Assembly: GCA_945872355.1 (NCBI GenBank)
Contig: CAMBZU010000008.1
Span: 1-60,418, forward strand
From: Chitinophaga pinensis
GTDB lineage: Bacteria > Bacteroidota > Bacteroidia > UBA4408
DNA length: 60,418 bases
Direction of reading: 5' to 3'
Shown: positions 20,051-28,535 of the stretch, in pieces
Layout of the letters: every line of letters starts with the position of its first letter
How positions within the stretch are numbered: position 1 is the stretch's first letter
Position numbers and translations under genes: made by a program
The notes under the pieces: model-generated
The model's input: only the letters and a program-made list of their open reading frames with translations
The model's database searches: none
What the model was told of the DNA's origin: nothing

Positions 20051-21028
20051 ATGACAAAAGAACGCGTTTTAATTACAGGAGCAGCCGGATTTTTAGGTTC
20101 TCATTTGTGCGATAAGTTTATTAAAGAAGGTTACCATGTAATTGGAATGGATAATTTGGTAACTGGCGATATGAGGAATATTGAACATTTAATGAAACTT
20201 GAACATTTTGAGTTTTATCATCATGATGTTTCTAAATATGTGCATGTGCCGGGCGAAATAAAATACATTTTACATTTCGCATCTCCTGCAAGCCCTATCG
20301 ATTATTTAAAAATCCCTATTCAAACTTTGAAAGTTAGTTCTTTGGGAACACATAATATTTTAGGCTTGGCAAGAGCTAAAAAAGCACGTGTTTTGGTAGC
20401 TTCTACTTCCGAAGTGTATGGCGACCCTGTGGTGCATCCTCAAACTGAAGACTATTGGGGCAATGTAAATCCAGTTGGGCCAAGAGGTTGTTATGATGAA
20501 GCAAAGCGCTTTATGGAAGCAATCACTATGGCTTATCACAATGTACACAACTTAGAAACAAGAATTATTAGAATATTTAATACCTACGGTCCGCGCATGC
20601 GACTGAACGATGGTAGGGTATTGCCTGCATTTATTGGTCAAGCTTTAAGAGGTGAAGATTTAACTATGTTTGGTGATGGTTCACAAACACGTTCTTTTTG
20701 TTATGTAGCCGACTTGGTTGATGGTATCTATAAATTACTGCTGAGCGATTATCATTTACCTGTAAACATCGGAAACCCAAGTGAAATAACAATTAAAGAG
20801 TTTGGCGAAGAAATATTAAAATTAACCGGTGCCAATCAAAAATTAATTAGTTTGCCTTTGCCTGCCGATGATCCCAAACAAAGAAAACCAAACATTACTA
20901 AAGCTAAAGCACTCTTAGGCTGGGAGCCAAAAGTAAATAGGGCAGAAGGACTAAAGATTACTTATGAATATTTTAAATCTTTAACTAAAGAGGAGTTATT
21001 TAAAACGGAGCACCGACAGTTTTCTTAA
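20051..21028 (+). CDS. NAD-dependent epimerase, probable UDP-glucuronate decarboxylase
   Basis: 325 residues from the ATG at 20051; in-frame GTG (20048) and TTG (20045) immediately precede it. It is an extended short-chain dehydrogenase: Rossmann motif [23 protein letters not shown], and active-site STSEVYGDP with the YDEAKR Y-x-x-x-K. FNTYGPRM and [12 protein letters not shown] match UDP-xylose synthase-type enzymes, which convert UDP-glucuronate to UDP-xylose. It probably shares a transcript with the upstream mutase. A related dehydratase/epimerase specificity cannot be excluded. Confidence 0.88.
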   Translation: MTKERVLITGAAGFLGSHLCDKFIKEGYHVIGMDNLVTGDMRNIEHLMKLEHFEFYHHDVSKYVHVPGEIKYILHFASPASPIDYLKIPIQTLKVSSLGTHNILGLARAKKARVLVASTSEVYGDPVVHPQTEDYWGNVNPVGPRGCYDEAKRFMEAITMAYHNVHNLETRIIRIFNTYGPRMRLNDGRVLPAFIGQALRGEDLTMFGDGSQTRSFCYVADLVDGIYKLLLSDYHLPVNIGNPSEITIKEFGEEILKLTGANQKLISLPLPADDPKQRKPNITKAKALLGWEPKVNRAEGLKITYEYFKSLTKEELFKTEHRQFS

Positions 21029-21050
21029 ACAAATTTTATAGATAGAAGCG

Positions 21051-22550
21051 TTAGTGCCTTATGCTCACAAAATAGGGATCTACTGACACTTCTATTTTTT
21101 TTTGAGGAATCAGTTCCAAAGTATTCAAATCAATAAAAGAAACATAGCCATTTCTGCCGCCGCATTCAGAGGTGTGATGAGGAGCAGGGCCTTTACTATT
21201 GGTGTTTCTATTTACTACAATTACTTCTTGTTTAACATCATCCACAGCCAAACCGTGAGGTTGATAGCCCGTGTAAACATGTTTAATTAAAGTAAGATTA
21301 TTTAAATCAATCACTGCAATTGAACCTCTGAGCCCAGGGAAATTTACAGTGTCTTCCATACATGCTGCAAAAAGATAGTTTTTACTTTCCGAGATAGCAA
21401 TTTCTTGAGGAAATGTTCCAACAGCAATTGTTTTTATTAATTGATCATCAGCAGTATTGTAAATTCTTATTTCATTGGTGTTTTGGCAAGAAATAATATA
21501 CTTGTCGCCCAAAGGTGTAAACAATACATCATGTGGTTTTAATAATAATCCATTGGATTGATCAAGGGTAATCATACCGCTGAAGTCGGGCTGCAATGGC
21601 GTGCTTCCAGCAGCACTCAAATAAACTTTATAAAAGAAACTGGCTTCTTGACCAAACACATATAAAATATCTTCTTGTTTGTTAAGTGCCACAGCATGAG
21701 GATAAGAGAATAGGCCCGATCCAACATAAGTAGCTAGTACTTCCATTGTATTTAGGTCAATATATTTTACACGGCCTTGTCCTGGTGTTGGTCCATCACC
21801 AGCGCTATAATCAATAGCAAATGCATGTTTAGCATCTTTGGTAATTGTAAAAGTGTTCCAACTTCCGCTGCCAATATATGTTTGCGCCACAAAGGAGTCA
21901 TCTATTGTTCTAAATTTTTGCAATACTGTACCGTTCAATAAAATTACATATAAGTATTGGCCATCAGGTGAAACGCGCACTTGGTGAGGAGATTCGGTTC
22001 TATTGTTAAATTGGCCCACTTCAAAACAGCGCATAGGCAGGTCGGTTTCGGCATCAAAAACGGTAATTAAATCACAACCTTGGTTACATACATAATATTT
22101 TGATCTTGTGGCATTGTCACTAAATTTTACAAATCCTTTATCGTCAGGGGCTCCATTATCAATCCAGTTTCTAAGGGCAATCATTTCTGCTTCACTTAAT
22201 GCTTCATTATTAATTGGCATGGTGGGTGCTACCGAAACTCCCAGTGCTTTAAATGTATTGCAAAATAAAAACATGGTGCTTTGTTTGTGATTGTATGGAA
22301 TAACAGCTGCGCCATTTCTTGTGCCTTCAAAGAGTTTATTCCAAGAAATAAGTGATAAGCCTGAGGCGGCATCCTTACTAATATCATTATGACAGCCACT
22401 TATAGCGCACTTATTAAGCATTATTTTTCCTATTGCTTCTGGATAATTTCCTCCACCTTTTACAATTAAACTATTGTCGATTTTACAGGTACCTAAAAGC
22501 ACTGCAATGAGCAATAAAAAAAATAAAGTCTTTAAAATTGATATTTTCAA
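21051..22550 (-). CDS. YncE-like beta-propeller protein with N-terminal cytochrome c-like CX4CH motif
   Basis: 499 residues from a TTG start. The preceding gene's TAA stop is in frame five codons upstream and there is no earlier ATG. Residues 1-21 form a signal sequence, with C22 as a possible lipid-modified cysteine. Residues 35-140 resemble a cytochrome c-like domain, but the haem motif is C48-A-I-S-G-C53-H54, i.e. CX4CH instead of CXXCH; TMPINNEALSE near 108 could supply a methionine ligand. Residues 150-499 form a seven-bladed YncE/cytochrome d1-like propeller with repeated VSPDGQYLYV- and LAVDDVKQEV-type blades. It starts 12 bases after the FG-GAP gene stop. Whether haem is bound is unproven. 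Confidence 0.82.
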   Translation of the reverse strand: MKISILKTLFFLLLIAVLLGTCKIDNSLIVKGGGNYPEAIGKIMLNKCAISGCHNDISKDAASGLSLISWNKLFEGTRNGAAVIPYNHKQSTMFLFCNTFKALGVSVAPTMPINNEALSEAEMIALRNWIDNGAPDDKGFVKFSDNATRSKYYVCNQGCDLITVFDAETDLPMRCFEVGQFNNRTESPHQVRVSPDGQYLYVILLNGTVLQKFRTIDDSFVAQTYIGSGSWNTFTITKDAKHAFAIDYSAGDGPTPGQGRVKYIDLNTMEVLATYVGSGLFSYPHAVALNKQEDILYVFGQEASFFYKVYLSAAGSTPLQPDFSGMITLDQSNGLLLKPHDVLFTPLGDKYIISCQNTNEIRIYNTADDQLIKTIAVGTFPQEIAISESKNYLFAACMEDTVNFPGLRGSIAVIDLNNLTLIKHVYTGYQPHGLAVDDVKQEVIVVNRNTNSKGPAPHHTSECGGRNGYVSFIDLNTLELIPQKKIEVSVDPYFVSIRH

Positions 22551-22562
22551 TTTTGCAAAGTA

Positions 22563-24806
22563 TTAGTGTTGAACAACAAATTTTGAAGTGCTTACAAAAG
22601 TTCTATTGGAAAGTTTACAGAAATAGATTCCCGATTTTAGGTTTGCAGTAGAAAAGCTATTTAAAGTGCCAGCGCCGAATGACTCAGTGTAAATTACTTG
22701 TCCTTGAATGTTCACTATTTTCATGTTAATGGCATGCGTTTTTAATATGTCGTCCATCACAAAGTAAATGTTGTCGTTGGTTGGATTGGGATAAAGTTTA
22801 ATGTTAGGAATGAAGTTGATGTTATTTAACAAATGAGATAAATCTAAGGTGTCGCCAATATAAAAACTCAAACCTCCGCTGTAATTTCCAATTAGTAAAT
22901 CTAATTGCGCATCGTGGTTTATATCATAAACTACTGGCGCGCATCTTTCGCCTTCATATATATCCTGAAAGGTAGAGTCGAGCAAGGTAAATGAACCATT
23001 TAAATTATTGTCGATGTTGTTATAATGATAAATTTTACCGTTGGCAGACCCAACAAATAATTCATAACTTCCATTGTAATCGAACAAACATGGAAAGCTA
23101 AATCCATTGCTTACGTTTATTGGAATTACATTTACATTGCCAAAAGCGTAATTGGCGCTATCAGCAGAAAAAGCTGGGTTAGTAACGGTGCCAATATTTT
23201 TATAGTAATTTAATTTTCCGTTGCTTCTTCCAAGCAGTAAGTCAAGTTTATTATCACGATTTACATCCACCAATTGAGGTGCGCAAAATTGACCGAATAA
23301 TACGCCAGAAAACAATGCACTATTTAATGTGAAGTTAGCTGCAAGGCCAGGTGCAGCTACGTTTTGGTAATAATAAAGTCTGCCATCGCTTGCTCCAACA
23401 ATCATATCAGCATCACCATCATTGTCTAAATCGCCGAAAGTAGGCACTAAGTTTTGTAAATTTAAAGCACCTAAAGAAGCGTAATCCTTACTAAATAACT
23501 CAAACTTGGGCTGAGTGGCAGAGCCAACATTTTTCAGTGCTGTAAGTTTGGAGGTGTAAACACAACCATTATCGGGATAGCCATAATTGCCAATAATAAT
23601 ATCGGTTAAACCATTGTTATCAAAATCAACATAAGCAGGATAAGCACCTTCACTAACCTCAATCATTTCATTTTGTAAAAAATTCATTTGTTGAAATTGA
23701 AAAAAAGCTGAATCGTCAGTATTGTTGTTTTTATACCACCATAATGATTTGTCACTAATAGAACAACTGTTTGCATTCGGACTTACTAATAAATCGCGAA
23801 TACTATCATTATTTACATCAACATAAAAGGCACATGGAAAAATAGGTGAATTAACGGGTGTTGTATAAGAAGGGTAATTTGTTTGTTCAGCTGCTATATC
23901 TGCCAATTGCAAGGTGCCACCGTTTTCGAGATAGGTAAGGTTGCCAAATGAAATATCTCCTATAATTAAATCCCTTAAAGTATCACCGTTTAAATCTGCA
24001 CAAAGGGTGCATGAGCCTGAATGACGGGCTGAACGATTGTCTAACTGTTCGTTGTACGGTGCAATGTGATCAATAGCGCTACATACATTTAAATTAACAG
24101 AGTTATTGCTGAAGTTTTCTTCAAAATCACCAAAGCATTCATCCACAAGCATAAAATAGTTGAGCGAGTCGCAAGTGCCATAATTTTCTAATGAAAAGTT
24201 TTTATTCCACTGCATTCTTGAACCAGCAAAATCAAAAGTTAATACATCTAAATCGCCATCATTGTCAACATCATAAATGGCAGGAATATCAGAGCTTGTA
24301 ACGTATAAATTGAGATAATTTGAAGGTGGATTAGTATCAACATAATAAGAATAAATGGTGCCTTTTACCAAAGTAAAATGAAGACCATTCACAGCATCGC
24401 CATCATTTTTGTATACTTTAATACCCAGGTTGGTATGTGTAAAAATATCCATTTTGCCATCGCAATTGTAATCGCGTAATAAGACCCAGCTATCTAATTT
24501 AGGGAATTTGTTTACTAAACTATGATCGTAAGCATAATCAACGGTATTCGCAGTTCCGCCATTAATAAAGGTAGAAACCTTATTGCCTGTGCGATCAAAC
24601 ACAAACAAATCCATGATGCCATCATAGTTTAAATCAATATCAGATACTTGTAAAAAGTTAAGCCCACCAGCCCATGGGTTTTTAAGTAAAACTCCGTTAA
24701 CAAGTTGTACTTTTATACTATCAACATAATTAAAATAAAGTTGAGCTTTTATTTGATTGCTAAAAACGAGTAAGCAAACAGAAAAAAATAAATATCTAAG
24801 TTTCAT
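22563..24806 (-). CDS. Secreted FG-GAP/VCBS repeat protein with T9SS type A sorting domain
   Basis: 747 residues. Residues 1-21 are a signal peptide ending in IKAQ. There are many FG-GAP/VCBS-type repeats with calcium-binding D-(N/D)-x-D-G-(D)-x-D loops (for example DLNYDGIMDLF, DVDNDGDLDVL, DLDNDGDADMI, DVNRDNKLDLL), which build an integrin-like propeller. A Por-type sorting tail occupies about 665-747 (NIKLYPNPTNDNIYF, then LKSGIYFCKL). This directs outer membrane export and surface anchoring by T9SS. It is co-transcribed with the downstream YncE-like gene. The binding partner is unknown. Confidence 0.93.
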   Translation of the reverse strand: MKLRYLFFSVCLLVFSNQIKAQLYFNYVDSIKVQLVNGVLLKNPWAGGLNFLQVSDIDLNYDGIMDLFVFDRTGNKVSTFINGGTANTVDYAYDHSLVNKFPKLDSWVLLRDYNCDGKMDIFTHTNLGIKVYKNDGDAVNGLHFTLVKGTIYSYYVDTNPPSNYLNLYVTSSDIPAIYDVDNDGDLDVLTFDFAGSRMQWNKNFSLENYGTCDSLNYFMLVDECFGDFEENFSNNSVNLNVCSAIDHIAPYNEQLDNRSARHSGSCTLCADLNGDTLRDLIIGDISFGNLTYLENGGTLQLADIAAEQTNYPSYTTPVNSPIFPCAFYVDVNNDSIRDLLVSPNANSCSISDKSLWWYKNNNTDDSAFFQFQQMNFLQNEMIEVSEGAYPAYVDFDNNGLTDIIIGNYGYPDNGCVYTSKLTALKNVGSATQPKFELFSKDYASLGALNLQNLVPTFGDLDNDGDADMIVGASDGRLYYYQNVAAPGLAANFTLNSALFSGVLFGQFCAPQLVDVNRDNKLDLLLGRSNGKLNYYKNIGTVTNPAFSADSANYAFGNVNVIPINVSNGFSFPCLFDYNGSYELFVGSANGKIYHYNNIDNNLNGSFTLLDSTFQDIYEGERCAPVVYDINHDAQLDLLIGNYSGGLSFYIGDTLDLSHLLNNINFIPNIKLYPNPTNDNIYFVMDDILKTHAINMKIVNIQGQVIYTESFGAGTLNSFSTANLKSGIYFCKLSNRTFVSTSKFVVQH

Positions 24807-24823
24807 TGGAATATTGTGTTATA

Positions 24824-24831
24824 CAAATATA
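24824..24831 (-). promoter_or_regulatory. -7 promoter box of the FG-GAP gene
   Basis: Minus-strand TATATTTG, 17 bases before the ATG at 24806, predicts a leader of about 14 bases. Confidence 0.5.
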
Positions 24832-24938
24832 AGTAAAATGTGTATGGCACAGATAAAATAGGTGTTATTTCAACCCAAAATTAGGCTTATGAATAATCTA
24901 ATAACTGCTTTAAAATAGCAGCGGTGCTGCAAAAAAAA

Positions 24939-25109
24939 TTATTGGCTTTTTCTTCCACCGGATATATCAATCAAAATCATAACTAAAAAAGGGAGTAAAA
25001 ATGGGATTGCAAAAACACTGGATTTGTTAAATATTTTAAGCACTAAAACAATAGCGATCACTAATAGCGCACCTATAATTCCAATTAATCTCATTTTTCT
25101 CATTTTCAT
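24939..25109 (-). CDS. Small two-helix membrane protein, 56 residues
   Basis: An ATG at 25109 opens 56 codons ending in TAA at 24939-24941. The product starts MKMRKMR (positive inside), followed by two hydrophobic stretches (about 8-26 and 31-48) separated by KIFNKS, and ends GGRKSQ. This amphipathic layout with basic ends is typical of a real two-pass membrane protein rather than chance. It begins 12 bases after the TPR gene stop, fitting an operon. No family was recognised. Alternative in-frame starts at 25103 and 25094 would shorten the basic N terminus only. Confidence 0.6.
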   Translation of the reverse strand: MKMRKMRLIGIIGALLVIAIVLVLKIFNKSSVFAIPFLLPFLVMILIDISGGRKSQ

Positions 25110-25121
25110 GATTTTAAGTTA

Positions 25122-26351
25122 TTAAAGACAAACGATGCCAATATCTTTTTTAGCATCTTTATTACCCATTGCAGCCGCTTTTTCTAGATCGGCGCAACAA
25201 GCTTTTTTATTATTGGTTTTATAAAAACATTTACTCCGCGTGTAATAAGCAGTTGCCTCTGGTTTTATATCAATGCTTTTGTTCAGTATATCTATGGCTT
25301 CGGCATATTTTGCAGTTTCAAAAAGTAAATTTCCCCTGTTGTTCAAAGCGTCAATATTATTGGGCTCAAGCTCGCAAACCTTTTTAAAATCATTGAGTGC
25401 CAATACATATTTTGATTTACCTTGCAGCGTGTAAACCTTTGCTCTTAATAAATAGGCAGGCGCGTATTCGCGGTTTAAGGAAACCATTTTATTGCAATCT
25501 TTAATGGTGGCAGGTAAGTCCTTTTTCTTAAAATTAGCATCGGCATGCATGGCATACACTTTAATATCTTTGGTTTTATAAATATCAATCAGCGTATTAT
25601 AATCTCTTAAAGCATCATCAAATTTTCCCAATTGCAAATAGGTTTCGGCACGTAGGGTATAAATTTCCTCGGTATTTAATCTGTTGGCAATGCAAGCATT
25701 AAAATCGGTAAGCGCTACTTCTAGTTTATTTTGTTTTAGATAAATTTTTCCTCTTTCAATCAAAGCTTCGCTGTACATCGGATTTTTTTTAATCACTTCA
25801 TTGAAGTCATTGAGGGCATCAATTAAATTTCCTTTTTGCGACATAATTTTGCCTCTCAAGTAATAAACTTCAATGCTTGTGCATTTTAATTCAATGGCTT
25901 TGTTGAAGTCTTTAAGCGCCTCATTTTCTTGTTTATTGGTGTAATATAAGAAGCCTCTTTTTAAGTAGGCATCTGTTTTTTTGGGGTCTAATTGTATTGT
26001 TTTACAGAAATCGGCAATGGCTTTAGGATCTTTTAATTTATGAAAGAGCAAGGCTCTATAGTAGTAGGCATCAACATAATCAGCCTTTAATTTAATTGCT
26101 TGTTCAAAGTTTTTTAATGCTTCTTCTTTCTTCCCAATTTCAGCCTCAGCGCGCGCTTTATCGCAATAGGAGGGGGCATGGTTTTTATCTTTTTGCAAAG
26201 CCAGGTCAAAATCTTTAATGGCTTCGACGTAATTTTTTGCTTCTAATTTCTCGAGTCCACGATCATGAAAAACATAGGCAGGTTGCGCAAAACAAAAGTT
26301 TAACGAAAGTTGAAACAGCAATAAAAAGATGCCCGAGAACTTTGCTTTCAT
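25122..26351 (-). CDS. Exported tetratricopeptide-repeat protein
   Basis: 409 residues. Residues 1-22 are a signal peptide ending in CFAQ. The rest is about ten consecutive TPR units of 34 residues with the usual A/G/Y pattern (for example NYVEAIKDFDLAL, then YVDAYYYRALLFHKL, then TDAYLKRGFLYY). TPR arrays mediate protein-protein contacts; here probably in the periplasm. It lies 17 bases after the PorD-like gene, in the same transcript, and is followed by the 56-residue membrane protein. The partner is unknown; association with the secretion machinery is only suggested by position. Confidence 0.9.
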   Translation of the reverse strand: MKAKFSGIFLLLFQLSLNFCFAQPAYVFHDRGLEKLEAKNYVEAIKDFDLALQKDKNHAPSYCDKARAEAEIGKKEEALKNFEQAIKLKADYVDAYYYRALLFHKLKDPKAIADFCKTIQLDPKKTDAYLKRGFLYYTNKQENEALKDFNKAIELKCTSIEVYYLRGKIMSQKGNLIDALNDFNEVIKKNPMYSEALIERGKIYLKQNKLEVALTDFNACIANRLNTEEIYTLRAETYLQLGKFDDALRDYNTLIDIYKTKDIKVYAMHADANFKKKDLPATIKDCNKMVSLNREYAPAYLLRAKVYTLQGKSKYVLALNDFKKVCELEPNNIDALNNRGNLLFETAKYAEAIDILNKSIDIKPEATAYYTRSKCFYKTNNKKACCADLEKAAAMGNKDAKKDIGIVCL

Positions 26352-26368
26352 TTTGCTGATGTAAGAGA

Positions 26369-27268
26369 TTAATTAGCGCGCAGCTTTTCGTATTTGGTAA
26401 CATTACCAGGATCGATGGTATTTAATAGCGTCACCAATTTGTTTTTAACATCAGGCGTTGCTACCGAGAAAATGTTTACTATTTCATCGGCCTTAGCTAG
26501 AAAGAAAATTTGCATTAAAAAAGAACCCATTTGCATGTTGTGTACTTTTAATAAACCCTCTAAGCCATCGGCTATACTTTTACGTGAAAGTTCAACATCT
26601 TGTGTCATCCTATCTAAGCCCATTCTGTGGTAATTGTAAAGGCAAGAACGCACACCCTTATAATTTGAATTGGCAAGATTTTCTGCTAACCAATATCTGT
26701 TTTTTGAGCCTTCAAAAGCTTTCCAGCCTTTGTCGGAAGCATTTTGGGCATTGTTTACAATAGTTTGCGCCTTTTGGTAAAAAGGCGTTCCGCCATCAGG
26801 ACTGTAGGTATCATAGTCTAAACCAATAAATATGTAGGCATAATAAGCCAATGTAGAGGTTAGGTTATTAGTAAAAGCATTTTCATTAAATTCAAAAGGT
26901 TGAAATGGGGTGTATTTAAATGTAAAATCGTTGTCTTGGTAATTAATTAAATTGGTATTGTAAGAGCTTTTATAAACTGGTCTGCGCGATTGCACAATAA
27001 TATTGGCTTCAAATTCATCAACAGCTAATCTTTTGGTTACATTGATGGTAATATTACATTCAATTCTTTCGTCTTGTTTGAAGTTATCATTGCTCCAACG
27101 CGTGTTGTTCATGAATTCTTTTACAGCAGTTTCGAGCGTTTCGAAAACGCTTTTTTCAGTGCCTTGTATAGCAGGGCTTAGTACTTTTACTGTGCAATTT
27201 AATTCTTGCGCAATAAGGCTATTGCAGAGCGCAATAAGTACAAAAAGTAATAAATGTTTTATTTTCAT
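26369..27268 (-). CDS. porD: PorD-like protein (DUF4835), type IX secretion associated
   Basis: 299 residues. Residues 1-20 are a signal peptide ending in LIAQ. The mature protein matches the DUF4835 family that, from memory, databases name type IX secretion system protein PorD: ELNCTVKV start, NNTRWSNDNF, FTFKYTPFQPFEF, YYAYIFIGLDYDTYSPDGG, NRYWLAENL and DPGNVTKYEKLR at the end. The function within T9SS is poorly characterised. In other genomes I recall it near coaBC/recN; here it heads an operon with a TPR protein. Promoter box at 27276-27283. Confidence 0.85.
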   Translation of the reverse strand: MKIKHLLLFVLIALCNSLIAQELNCTVKVLSPAIQGTEKSVFETLETAVKEFMNNTRWSNDNFKQDERIECNITINVTKRLAVDEFEANIIVQSRRPVYKSSYNTNLINYQDNDFTFKYTPFQPFEFNENAFTNNLTSTLAYYAYIFIGLDYDTYSPDGGTPFYQKAQTIVNNAQNASDKGWKAFEGSKNRYWLAENLANSNYKGVRSCLYNYHRMGLDRMTQDVELSRKSIADGLEGLLKVHNMQMGSFLMQIFFLAKADEIVNIFSVATPDVKNKLVTLLNTIDPGNVTKYEKLRAN

Positions 27269-27275
27269 TGGAGTT

Positions 27276-27283
27276 CAAAAGTA
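27276..27283 (-). promoter_or_regulatory. -7 promoter box of porD
   Basis: Minus-strand TACTTTTG ends 7 bases before the ATG at 27268, predicting a leader of about 4 bases. Confidence 0.45.
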
Positions 27284-27480
27284 CAATCCAAAACGGAAAA
27301 AGAAAGTTAATATTTAAAAATAGATTGTTTTTTTACGCATCTATTCTTTATGGATACTCATTGAGTAAAAGTTTTATTTTAAAAAGTAACGGATTTTTTT
27401 CTCAAGCTATTGCCTTACAAAGTAAGCATTTGAATTACTTTTTATTGCAATGGCTGAGTTTGCTTGGAATACCGAGAAGC

Positions 27481-27660
27481 TCCCTCTCAGCGTAGTTTTC
27501 AACTACGCTGCTTTTATATTTTCCACTAAAGCTCATCTATCCCCTCTCAGCGTAGTTTTCAACTACGCTGCTTTTATATTTTCCACTAAAGCTCATCTAT
27601 CCCCTCTCAGCGTAGTTTGCAACTACGCTGTTTTTATATTTTCCACTAAAGCTCATCTAT
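27481..27660. repeat. Three tandem 60-bp REP-containing repeats
   Basis: Three head-to-tail 60-base units (27481, 27541, 27601), nearly identical. The first differs at its first base and the third at two positions. Each holds a perfect 10-bp hairpin CAGCGTAGTT / AACTACGCTG with a 3-base loop (TTC, TTC, TGC). The last 15 bases of each unit equal the complement of the final four codons plus stop of the adjacent RAYT transposase, so the unit joins a transposase 3' end to a REP hairpin. This fits REP elements mobilised by RAYT proteins, followed by local tandem duplication. Confidence 0.9.
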
Positions 27661-28188
27661 CTCCATTAAATTTATAAGTCCTGCAAAGTTTTTAGCACTT
27701 GAATAAATATATTCATGTTCTTGCGCCACATAGCCGGCTCTAACTTGATTTTGATGAATATAATTTACCCTACTTTCAATCATTTCAATTGATGTTAATT
27801 CAACTGCGTGATTTTCGTGCGTCTAAAATTGAAACTTTTCAACCCGTTTATTGAATTTTGCGTGATATTTAAAAATCATGAGCAACCATTCTTTTCTACT
27901 TTCCTGCGTATTTTCATTTACTAATTTCAAAATTTCCTTAGACGTAAATTTTTTGAAATCTCTGATCACATCAGATAAGTTATTGTTTGCACTTACAATA
28001 CAATGAATATGATTTGACATGATGACATACGAATACACTTTTAAACCTTTACTTTTTCTGCAATACACAAAACTATCAATAATAATATCTCTATAGGATT
28101 GTCTAGTAAAAATAGCTGCCCAACCTACTACTTGTAGCGTTAAGAAGTACAATCCTTTTTGATTTTTTATTTGATACGCTTCTGCCAC
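27646..28188 (-). pseudogene. REP-associated tyrosine transposase (RAYT), interrupted by a nonsense codon
   Basis: The intact frame would encode 180 residues. Codons 1-121 are open, codon 122 is TAG (27823-27825), and the same frame continues to a TAG at 27646-27648. The Y1/RAYT family features are YFLTLQVVGW near 14, the HUH-type HIH at residues 60-62 (MSNHIHCIV), NLSDVIRDFKKFTSKEI, and after the stop NHAVELTS, NYIHQNQVRAGYV and YIYSSAKNFAG. In this family a tryptophan normally follows the QF pair where TAG now stands, so TGG to TAG is the likely lesion. The truncated product would lack the C-terminal third. REP hairpins flank both sides. Confidence 0.85.
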
Positions 28189-28248
28189 ATTGTGAAAGTA
28201 GTAAAAATTATTTAAGTATTGAATTCATTTTAGCATTTCAAATAAAAA

Positions 28249-28272
28249 GAGCGTAGTTCGGAAACTACGCTC
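28249..28272. repeat. REP hairpin on the 5' side of the RAYT pseudogene
   Basis: GAGCGTAGTT (28249-28258) pairs perfectly with AACTACGCTC (28263-28272) around loop CGGA. It shares the GCGTAGTT core with the triplicated repeats on the other side. A second short stem AGGTG / CACCT (28273-28277 and 28292-28296) follows immediately, giving a compound BIME-like structure. Confidence 0.8.
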
Positions 28273-28296
28273 AGGTGGGGCTTCAGCTTAGCACCT

Positions 28297-28480
28297 ACAT
28301 TGGGTCATAATACTTTTTTTTGCAATAGGGACAAGAGCGGCATCCTTTTTTTGAGCTTGGATTAAAGGCTGCCAAAAAAAGATATAGCGGTTGGCCCGGG
28401 CCGCAGGTATTGCCCAAATTGCTGACTTGAAGCGTTCAAAATCAAGACTTTTGGGGCTCATATTTATTTGTGTTTTATCT
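28297..28480. other. GC-rich structured intergenic block upstream of prs
   Basis: A 180-base stretch richer in G+C than its surroundings, containing the perfect palindrome GGCCCGGGCC (28393-28402) inside a GCGG/CCGC arm (28387-28390 and 28401-28404). A 57-codon minus-strand frame crosses it but has low-complexity, unfamily-like content. It adjoins the REP hairpin and could be part of the same mobile remnant or a structured leader. No function is assigned. Confidence 0.35.
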
Positions 28481-28481
28481 C

Positions 28482-28513
28482 TTTGCATTTTAGAATAAAA
28501 AAAGCTACATTTG
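28482..28513 (+). promoter_or_regulatory. Promoter of prs
   Basis: TTTG (28482-28485) and TACATTTG (28506-28513) separated by 20 bases, a full match to the Bacteroidota promoter. The predicted start near 28518 gives a leader of about 18 bases before the ATG at 28536. Confidence 0.65.
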
Positions 28514-28535
28514 CACTCCTTTTTGGCAAATACCC

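Noticed and set aside
24918-24938. GCAGC/GCTGC hairpin beside an A tract as a terminator
   Set aside because: On the minus strand the T tract precedes the stem instead of following it, and on the plus strand the stem is followed by A residues.
27481-27660. Possible short CRISPR array
   Set aside because: The three units are contiguous and near identical with no unique spacers, and each contains a REP hairpin; no cas genes are near.
27450-27677. Plus-strand open frame of 75 codons with a threefold internal repeat
   Set aside because: It is a translation of the 60-base tandem repeat and REP hairpins (60 is a multiple of three), not a gene.
27823-27825. TAG codon in the RAYT read as a recoded residue
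   Set aside because: No suppressor tRNA or recoding signal is visible, and other genes here use TAG as a normal stop (for example at 4669-4671).
28381-28460. Possible tRNA in the GC-rich block before prs
   Set aside because: No acceptor stem or consistent T-arm can be built; only an isolated TTCAAAATC resembles a T-loop.
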